A stretch of DNA of 64,000 nt from Lewinella sp. 4G2. GTDB taxonomy: Bacteria; Bacteroidota; Bacteroidia; Chitinophagales; Saprospiraceae. Under the pieces are notes generated by a model. The model saw nothing but the letters and a program-made list of their open reading frames with translations. It did no database searches and was not told the DNA's origin. Shown in pieces: positions 52,823 through 58,663 of the stretch. Both the position numbers and the translations under genes were made by a program. The DNA lies in NCBI RefSeq assembly GCF_001625015.1, contig NZ_LVWJ02000019.1, forward strand, positions 466,281-530,280, given 5' to 3'. Positions within the stretch are counted from its first letter, which is position 1. Each line of letters begins with the position of its first letter.

Positions 52823-54220
52823 ATGACCACCCAACAAGGCCAGTACCTGGCCGCGCTCACGAAATACTACGCCGGTTACCGGTCTTCCTTCCTGCGGTGG
52901 GCACAGTCCACTTACGGGCAGCCGGCCGACGTTTGCCTGGCCAACTACCGCCGTGCCCTCATCGCCTGGTACGAAGCGACTTTGAGGACGCACGACCCTT
53001 ACCGGGGGGATGCCGATACTTTCGTCAAAGCCATGGCTGGCTACTACTTCAACCCTACCCCGATCGAACCCGGGCTTGCGGGTACGGCCATGCCCTTTGG
53101 CGACGATCTTTCCCTCGCCACCCAGGAACGGCCGCTTCACTACATCCCCCGCCCCCTGCGGATGAACCAGCGCCAGGGGCAGATGCTCGCCGGCTTCCAA
53201 CAACTGGAGGCCCGCCACCGCGAACTCATCCTGATGGCCCACTACCACCGCATCGATCGCCACCGGATGGCGGAGGTCCTCGGGGAACCCGGCGGGGCGC
53301 AGATCATTAGCGAACGGCTCCACAAGATCCAATTGCTGATTCGGGAAAATTGGGAGGCCATGCGCATCGTGGACGCCGCCCACCGCCCCTCCGCGCAGGA
53401 CGACCTCCTCATTGAAAAGTACTTTACCGGCGAACTGGAAACGACCGACCGTTGGGCCGTCGAAGCCCGCCTGCCTACGGACCCGGCCTTCCGCGAAGCC
53501 GTCAGCTTACGGGAAGACTGGGCGGGCGTGCTCACCGTAGCCGGCCGTCAGGAATTGATGGAACTCCTCCAGCGGGAAGAAGCCCGTTTGGTGCTGGGCG
53601 ACCAGACTCATTCCCTCGCACCTGCGCGAGCGCCCAACTCGTCCCGCATTATATCGGGAGCAGCGCCCAACTCGTCCGACGAAGTAGAGTTGACGCCCCG
53701 TAAAAGTATTTTCAGCGATTTTGAACTACCCCGCCCCGCCAGCCTGCTGGCAATCATCCTGATGGCCGTGCTGGGCTACCTGGTCTGGACGACCTTCGGC
53801 CCCGCCGCCCCCGAACGCCGGGCCGTGACCAATTTTGAACCCTTCCCCAATATCTTCACGGAGTTCGAGCCCCGCAACGAACAGGAACGGGACCTCCAGC
53901 GCATCCTGTATTATTACGACCGGGGGGATTACGTGACGACTTACGATGAGTTGCTGCCCGTCGCTACCGCTTACCCCGCCGCGCCCCTCTACCTCGGCGT
54001 TTCCGCGCTGGCGCTGGACGAACCGACGCGCGCACTGGACTGGTTCGAGCGCATCCCCGAAGACGATTATTACCGCCCTTTCGCCGATTGGTATACCGCC
54101 CTGGCCTACCTCGCCGCCGGGCGCACGGAAGCCGGGCGGGCGGAATTGAACGAGATATTGGCGCGGCCGGGGCACGTGTACACGACGCGGGCGCGGGAGT
54201 TGTTGGGGGAATTGCAGTAG
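52823..54220 (+). CDS. Sigma-like / anti-sigma-like / TPR fusion membrane protein
   Basis: 465 residues. Residues 10-60 resemble an ECF sigma region 2 (FLRWAQSTYGQPADVCLANY then RRALIAWYEATLR). Residues 115-180 resemble region 4 (QGQMLAGFQQLEARHRELIL then a helix-turn-helix ending IQLLIRENWEAM). Residues 192-235 look like the cytoplasmic part of a Bacteroidota anti-sigma factor (LIEKYFTGELETTDRWAVEA, RLPTDPAFREAV). A linker with the 18-bp element (residues 266-271, APARAP) leads to one membrane helix (307-326) and a periplasmic TPR-like tail (from about 345). These parts are normally separate proteins. Whether the sigma part still binds polymerase is open; it looks diverged. Confidence 0.75.
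   Translation: MTTQQGQYLAALTKYYAGYRSSFLRWAQSTYGQPADVCLANYRRALIAWYEATLRTHDPYRGDADTFVKAMAGYYFNPTPIEPGLAGTAMPFGDDLSLATQERPLHYIPRPLRMNQRQGQMLAGFQQLEARHRELILMAHYHRIDRHRMAEVLGEPGGAQIISERLHKIQLLIRENWEAMRIVDAAHRPSAQDDLLIEKYFTGELETTDRWAVEARLPTDPAFREAVSLREDWAGVLTVAGRQELMELLQREEARLVLGDQTHSLAPARAPNSSRIISGAAPNSSDEVELTPRKSIFSDFELPRPASLLAIILMAVLGYLVWTTFGPAAPERRAVTNFEPFPNIFTEFEPRNEQERDLQRILYYYDRGDYVTTYDELLPVATAYPAAPLYLGVSALALDEPTRALDWFERIPEDDYYRPFADWYTALAYLAAGRTEAGRAELNEILARPGHVYTTRARELLGELQ
53617..53634 (-). repeat. 18-bp dispersed element, copy 13, with partial duplication
   Basis: GCACCTGCGCGAGCGCC encodes Ala-Pro-Ala-Arg-Ala-Pro in the pre-membrane linker. AGCGCCCAACTCGTCC (53629-53644), the element's right end plus flank, recurs at 53662-53677 and repeats the peptide APNSS. 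Confidence 0.75.
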
Positions 54221-54285
54221 GAAATGAAGGGTAAATTCCTCCCTAAACGATCTCTTCCGGCAACTTTTACCCTCCCGATTTCAAT

Positions 54286-54294
54286 TACCTTCGC
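54286..54294 (+). promoter_or_regulatory. -7 box upstream of hisS
   Basis: TACCTTCGC, one mismatch from TAnnTTTGC, 43 bp before ATG 54338; no clear -33 TTG. Confidence 0.45.
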
Positions 54295-54337
54295 GCCCGG
54301 ATAAAACTGACGGACCAACCGACCAAAAGCAGACCGC

Positions 54338-55684
54338 ATGAAACCGACCACCCTCAAAGGCACCCGCGATTTCCTTCCCAGCGAAGTGCGCAAGCGCGAT
54401 TACATTTTTGGCGTGATCCGCAAGCACTTCCGGACCTTTGGCTACCAGCCCATTGAGACGCCGGTTATGGAAGACCTACGGACGCTTACCGGCAAGTACG
54501 GCGAGGAAGGGGATAAACTGCTCTTCAAGGTTCTTAATAACGGCGACTTCCTGCGCAAGGCCAACGCCGATGATTTGGCGGCCAAGGATAGTGGGAAGGT
54601 CGTTACGCAAATCGCCAAACGCGGCCTGCGGTACGACCTCACGGTGCCCTTCGCCCGCTACGTGGTGATGCACCAGAACGACCTCGCCTTTCCCTTCAAA
54701 CGCTACGCCATCATGCCCGTCTGGCGCGCCGATCGCCCGCAGAAAGGCCGCTACCAGGAGTTCTACCAGTGCGATGCAGATGTTGTTGGTAGCGACAGTC
54801 TGCTCTACGAAGCCGAACTCACGCAACTGCTCGATGCCGTCTTCACGGAGCTTGGTCTAAAGGCCGTCATTCGCCTCAACAACCGCAAGATTCTCGCCGG
54901 CCTCGCAGAGATTGCGGGTATGGCCGATAATATGATGGACATGACCATCGCTATCGACAAACTCGATAAAATTGGCGAAGAAGGCGTCGTCAAAGAATTA
55001 AAAGAAAGGGGCGCTGACGCAGGTGCCGTGGAAGTGATTCTCCAATTCCTGAAAACGACGGATCTGAACGAAGTAGCCCCGTTGCTCTCCGAAAGCGAAG
55101 TCGGGCAGCAGGGAATTGCTGAGTTGCAGGAGACCTTCCGGCTAATTGGTACCCAGCCCACACAAAACCGGATTGAATTCGACGTTACCCTCGCGCGCGG
55201 CTTGAATTACTACACGGGGGCCATCTTCGAAGTGGCCGTCGATACCGACGCGCCGGGGCAGGAGGCCATCAAAATGGGTTCCATCGCCGGTGGCGGCCGC
55301 TACGCCGACCTCACCTCGATCTTCGGGATGAAGAATATGCCCGGCGTCGGGATCAGCTTCGGCGCCGAACGCATCTACGACGTTCTGGAAGACCTCAACG
55401 CCTTCCCCGCTGACGCTACCGAAGACCTCCAATACCTCCTGGTCTGCCTCGACGATGAGGCCCTCGAACACGGCTTCGGCCTGGTGAGCCGCCTCCGCGC
55501 CCGCGGCGTCCACGCGGACCTCTACCCCACCGCCGCCAAACTCAACAAAATGATGAAATACGCGGACCAACGGGGTGTGCCCGGCGTGGTCATCATTGGC
55601 TCCAACGAGGTCGCTACGGGGGAGTATTCTCTAAAGGTGATGGCGACTGGGGAGCAGCGGGGGATTCGGGAGGGGGAGTTTTGA
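54338..55684 (+). CDS. hisS: Histidyl-tRNA synthetase
   Basis: 448 residues. Class II motifs: motif 1 region YIFGVIRKHFRTFGYQPIET, motif 2 YRADRPQKGR-type segment (PVWRADRPQKGRYQEFYQCD), histidine loops ARGLNYYTGAIFEV, and motif 3 GGGRYADL with GVGISFGAERI. A C-terminal anticodon-binding domain follows (LLVCLDDEALEHGFGLVSRL). Residues 225-230 (GADAGA) are encoded by an element copy without an obvious length change. Starting at ATG 54338 gives the canonical MKPTTLKGTRDFLP. Confidence 0.97.
   Translation: MKPTTLKGTRDFLPSEVRKRDYIFGVIRKHFRTFGYQPIETPVMEDLRTLTGKYGEEGDKLLFKVLNNGDFLRKANADDLAAKDSGKVVTQIAKRGLRYDLTVPFARYVVMHQNDLAFPFKRYAIMPVWRADRPQKGRYQEFYQCDADVVGSDSLLYEAELTQLLDAVFTELGLKAVIRLNNRKILAGLAEIAGMADNMMDMTIAIDKLDKIGEEGVVKELKERGADAGAVEVILQFLKTTDLNEVAPLLSESEVGQQGIAELQETFRLIGTQPTQNRIEFDVTLARGLNYYTGAIFEVAVDTDAPGQEAIKMGSIAGGGRYADLTSIFGMKNMPGVGISFGAERIYDVLEDLNAFPADATEDLQYLLVCLDDEALEHGFGLVSRLRARGVHADLYPTAAKLNKMMKYADQRGVPGVVIIGSNEVATGEYSLKVMATGEQRGIREGEF
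55010..55027 (+). repeat. 18-bp dispersed element, copy 14 (inside hisS)
   Basis: GGCGCTGACGCAGGTGCC, codon-aligned as Gly-Ala-Asp-Ala-Gly-Ala. This is the opposite orientation to the APAAAP copies. Confidence 0.75.
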
Positions 55685-55689
55685 TGGGA

Positions 55690-55870
55690 GCCCTGGAGGG
55701 GCGTTTTCGGTAGCGAGGGGATGCTTCCCCTCGTTTTCGTTGGGGATTTTTTCGTTGGACCTTGTTTTCGTCGGGTCCTCATTTTCGTCGGGACCTCGTT
55801 GTCGTTCCCCTCGTAACACAAACGAGGGGAAGCATCCCCTCGCTACAATAGGCGCCCCTCCGGGACTACA
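55690..55870. repeat. REP-like inverted repeat cluster left of the Y1 transposase
   Basis: GGTAGCGAGGGGATGCTTCCCCTCGTTTTCG (first 20 bases from 55710) has an inverted partner near 55822-55853. Both carry the palindrome GAGGGGATGCTTCCCCTC or its complement, and the outer arms are complementary (GGAGGGGCG and CGCCCCTCC). Between them lie tandem TTTTCGTCGGGACCTCG-like units. This is the architecture of REP sequences around RAYT genes. Confidence 0.8.
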
Positions 55871-55934
55871 AATCAAACATTTTGTTATTTATTGTTTTTG
55901 TTTCTATGTTTGTCGAAACAAAAACCACAGCAGC

Positions 55935-56407
55935 ATGTCTTCATCCTACGACCGAATTATCTTACACAGCGTTTGGAGTACCAAATACCGAAACCCGTGG
56001 ATTGACAAAAAATCGAACCCGAATTATTTGCCATTATGGTAAGCGAGTTCCAAAACCATGGGTGCCAGGTCCTCGAAATTGGCGGTTCGGACGACCACGT
56101 CCACGTCCTCCACACCCTGCCTCGAGCTAAATCCGTCGCCCAGGTCATGGCCGCCGTCAAGGCCGTCTCCAGTCGATGGATGTTTCCCCGCGCAAAACAA
56201 TACGAATGGTTCGAATGGCAGGATGGTTACGGCACCTTTTCCGCCGATTACCGTCATTTGAATAAGGTTCGTCGTTACGTCAGGAACCAAAGAACACAAC
56301 ACGCCACGCCGGGAAAACTTGACACCTTCAAAAAGGAATACACTGCCATGTTAACTGAATACGATTATCCGGACTTCACCCCGGAATACGTTTTCCCCAC
56401 CCCCTAG
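55935..56407 (+). pseudogene. REP-associated Y1 (IS200-like) transposase with a -1 frame break
   Basis: The first frame (ATG 55935) gives SSSYDRIILHSVWSTKYRNP, the family N-terminus, and stops at 56042. The second frame, shifted -1, continues from the segment IEPELFAIMVSEFQNHGCQV with the HUH motif DDHVHVL, SSRWMFPRAKQYEWFEWQDG, and the candidate catalytic Tyr in VRRYVRNQRTQH. The break falls at an A6 run (GACAAAAAATCG, near 56004-56013). Re-reading one A restores the frame. It could be a pseudogene, a slippage-dependent gene or a sequencing error. Confidence 0.8.
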
Positions 56408-56560
56408 CCCCAGCGGGGCGTCTACCGTAGCGAGGGGATGCTTCCCCTCGTTTTCGTTTCCCCTCGTTTTCGTTCGATCTCGCATTTCGATCCACCTCGT
56501 ATTTCGTTCCACCTCGTTTTCGTTCCACCACATTTTCGTTCCATCTAGGTTCGTAGAACC
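56408..56560. repeat. REP-like palindrome and tandem 16-mers right of the Y1 transposase
   Basis: A third copy of GTAGCGAGGGGATGCTTCCC with its tail (56428-56457) is followed by about five degenerate 16-bp units of the CCTCGTTTTCGTTCCA type. Start and spacing mirror the left cluster. Short minus-strand frames here (NENEGK-type peptides) are translations of the repeat, not genes. Confidence 0.75.
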
Positions 56561-56649
56561 TCGACATGGTCAAATATTACATTCATGTCAACCACATTTA
56601 GATGTCCTACGTGCAACTAAATGAAAGATTTTTAAGTTGATGGATGTAA

Positions 56650-57744
56650 TTGGACATTTTTGGACAAAATCAGACAACCATGGATCGCCTCCTCACCTAC
56701 GACTACCTCTCCGGCACCGCCATCAATAGTCTGCTTAACAAGATTGATGCGTACAATAAAGATTGGAAACAGCGCGAACGCCTCGACGCAGATCGCCTAC
56801 GTACGCTGAGAAAACTCGCCACCATCAATAGTATTGGATCGTCCACCAGAATTGAAGGCTCCAGCCTTAGCGATGAAGAAGTGGCCAAGCTGATCGACAA
56901 CATGGACATCACCAAACTCGTGAGCCGTGACGAGCAGGAAGTGGCGGGGTACTACCAAGTATTGGACATCATCCTGGACAGCTACGCCGACCTGGAACTG
57001 ACGGAGTCGCTCATCAAAGGACTCCACAATGAACTGTTGCGCCACAGCAATAAGGACCAATACCACCGCGGCGGCTACAAGCAGCATAGCAACCGTGTTG
57101 TTGCTACCGACGAGGCTGGTAATACGCGTACCATCTTCAACACCACCGAGGTACTTCATACGCCGGACGCGATGCGCAACGCCGTTCAGTGGTACCACGA
57201 GTCCAAGGGCGGCAAACTCCACCCGCTGGAGCGGGTCTTCGCATTTGTCTATGAGTTTCTCTCCATCCACCCCTTTCAGGATGGAAACGGGAGATTATCC
57301 CGCCTACTTACTACTCTACTCCTATTGCAAAATGGCTACGATTTCGTGACCTACTACAGCATGGAGCAGGGAATTGAGGATCGCAAGAAGGACTACTACA
57401 AATGCCTAATGGTCGCGCAGCGCCATCGCAATACGAAGGAGGAAGAGATTGGCCGATTCATGCACTTCATGCTGAAAACCCTGTACGGTATCACCCCGAA
57501 TCTGGACAGCAACGCCTCCATGGTCGTGGAAGAACCCGCAGCGCTCTACCTCAACCGGCGGATGCGTGACGTGCTGGATTTTGTGAAGGACGAAGGTGAA
57601 CTCTCCATTAGCCAGATCGACGCACTTTTACCCGTTGTTAGTAGAAGTACGATCAAAAACGACCTGGCTAAGCTCACGGAAAGTGGCTACCTGGAGCGCC
57701 ACGGTAAGGGCCGGGGAACAGTTTATAGTCGGGTAGTCAGGTAG
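56650..57744 (+). CDS. Fic family protein with N-terminal inhibitory motif and C-terminal winged HTH
   Basis: 364 residues; ATG at 56680 (MDRLL) is an alternative start. Fic core motif HPFQDGNGRLSR (about 208-219), in which His is the catalytic base and the Asn/Arg bind phosphate. The inhibitory helix motif (S/T)xxxE(G/N) is seen as STRIEGSSLSDEE near residue 58, so activity is likely self-restrained. The C-terminus (LSISQIDALLPVVSRSTIKN) is a winged HTH. Fic enzymes AMPylate proteins; the target is unknown. No antitoxin gene is adjacent. It lies between the Y1 locus and a heptamer repeat block. Confidence 0.93.
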   Translation: MDIFGQNQTTMDRLLTYDYLSGTAINSLLNKIDAYNKDWKQRERLDADRLRTLRKLATINSIGSSTRIEGSSLSDEEVAKLIDNMDITKLVSRDEQEVAGYYQVLDIILDSYADLELTESLIKGLHNELLRHSNKDQYHRGGYKQHSNRVVATDEAGNTRTIFNTTEVLHTPDAMRNAVQWYHESKGGKLHPLERVFAFVYEFLSIHPFQDGNGRLSRLLTTLLLLQNGYDFVTYYSMEQGIEDRKKDYYKCLMVAQRHRNTKEEEIGRFMHFMLKTLYGITPNLDSNASMVVEEPAALYLNRRMRDVLDFVKDEGELSISQIDALLPVVSRSTIKNDLAKLTESGYLERHGKGRGTVYSRVVR

Positions 57745-57834
57745 TACTTAGTCGGGTAGTATATAGTCGGGTAGTAGGGTAGTACTTAGTCGGGTAGGCT
57801 GAGCACTACCCACTACCCGACTAATCACTACTCC
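57736..57834. repeat. Heptamer tandem/inverted repeat block between Fic and GT2 genes
   Basis: GTCGGGTAGT words are repeated four times or more with TAGTACTTAGTC spacers, then the complementary ACTACCCACTACCCGAC (about 57806-57822). It forms a long imperfect hairpin between convergent genes and may serve as a two-way terminator. Confidence 0.78.
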
Positions 57835-58577
57835 GGCTTCCGGTAAATCTTAGATTTCATCAAGCCCCACTTATTCAAGCGGTGCTGTACGGATACCGCC
57901 AGCACGCCCAAACCGTACTTGGAGCTACGTACGAAGTTGATCGAACTCGCCTCGTCAAAGTACTTCGTCGGGCAGGTCACCTCGGCGATGTCGTAGCCAT
58001 GGTAGATGATCTGGCTGAGCATTTCGTTGTCGAACACAAAGTCATCATCGTTAGCGTTGAAGTCGATCCCTTCCAGTACTTCGCGGCTGAATGCCCGGTA
58101 CCCGGTGTGGTACTCACTCAGTTTGTAGTTGACGAGGAAGTTCTGCGTGGCCGTCAGGAAGCGGTTGGCTACGTATTTGTAGAGGGGCATGCCGCCCTTC
58201 AACGCGCCCTTTCCGAGGATGCGGCTGGCCAGTACGACGGGGTACAATCCTTCGCCGATCACGTTACACATCGTCGGGATGAGCAGCGGCGTGTACTGGT
58301 AATCCGGGTGCACCATGATCACGATGTCAGCACCAATTTCAAGGGCCTTGTTGTACAGCGATTTCTGGTTACCACCGTACCCCTTGTTACGTGGGTGGGT
58401 GATGACGTGGTCCACGCCCAGCTTCCGCGCCAGGGCGGAAGTCTCATCCTTACTCGCATCGTCGCAGAGGATCACCTCATCCACGAGGTCACGCGGGACT
58501 TCGTTGTAGGTCTTTTCGAGCGTTAGGGCGGCGTTGTAGGCCGGCATGACGACGACCACTTTTTTGTCTTTGTACAT
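57828..58577 (-). CDS. Family 2 glycosyltransferase
   Basis: 249 residues, GT-A fold without membrane helices. VVVVMPAYNAALTLEKTY (first strand and helix), EVILCDDASKDET (with the DD), NKGYGGNQKSLYNKALE, VIMVHPDYQYTP (DxD-like metal site) and YHTGYRAFSREVL. These match dolichol-phosphate-mannose-synthase-like GT2 enzymes. It probably transfers a sugar to a lipid carrier or cell-surface glycan; the acceptor is unknown. A strong promoter lies right at its ATG. Confidence 0.92.
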   Translation of the reverse strand: MYKDKKVVVVMPAYNAALTLEKTYNEVPRDLVDEVILCDDASKDETSALARKLGVDHVITHPRNKGYGGNQKSLYNKALEIGADIVIMVHPDYQYTPLLIPTMCNVIGEGLYPVVLASRILGKGALKGGMPLYKYVANRFLTATQNFLVNYKLSEYHTGYRAFSREVLEGIDFNANDDDFVFDNEMLSQIIYHGYDIAEVTCPTKYFDEASSINFVRSSKYGLGVLAVSVQHRLNKWGLMKSKIYRKPE

Positions 58578-58584
58578 AGGCGGC

Positions 58585-58619
58585 GCAAAGGTAGGAAGAT
58601 GTTACCCGCTACACAAAAG
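58585..58619 (-). promoter_or_regulatory. Consensus Bacteroidota promoter of the GT2 gene (near-leaderless)
   Basis: TTTTG, a 20-bp spacer, then TACCTTTGC, a full match to TTTG-N19-20-TAnnTTTGC. The -7 box ends 7 bp before the ATG, so transcription would begin at or just before the start codon. Confidence 0.75.
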
Positions 58620-58663
58620 GCCGGCTGGCGGCTGCGTTTTCAACGTTTCTTTCTCCGTTCAAA

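Noticed and set aside
55522..56573. Several short minus-strand frames rich in NENEGK-like peptides
   Set aside because: They are translations of the REP-like tandem units around the Y1 transposase and of hisS antisense sequence.
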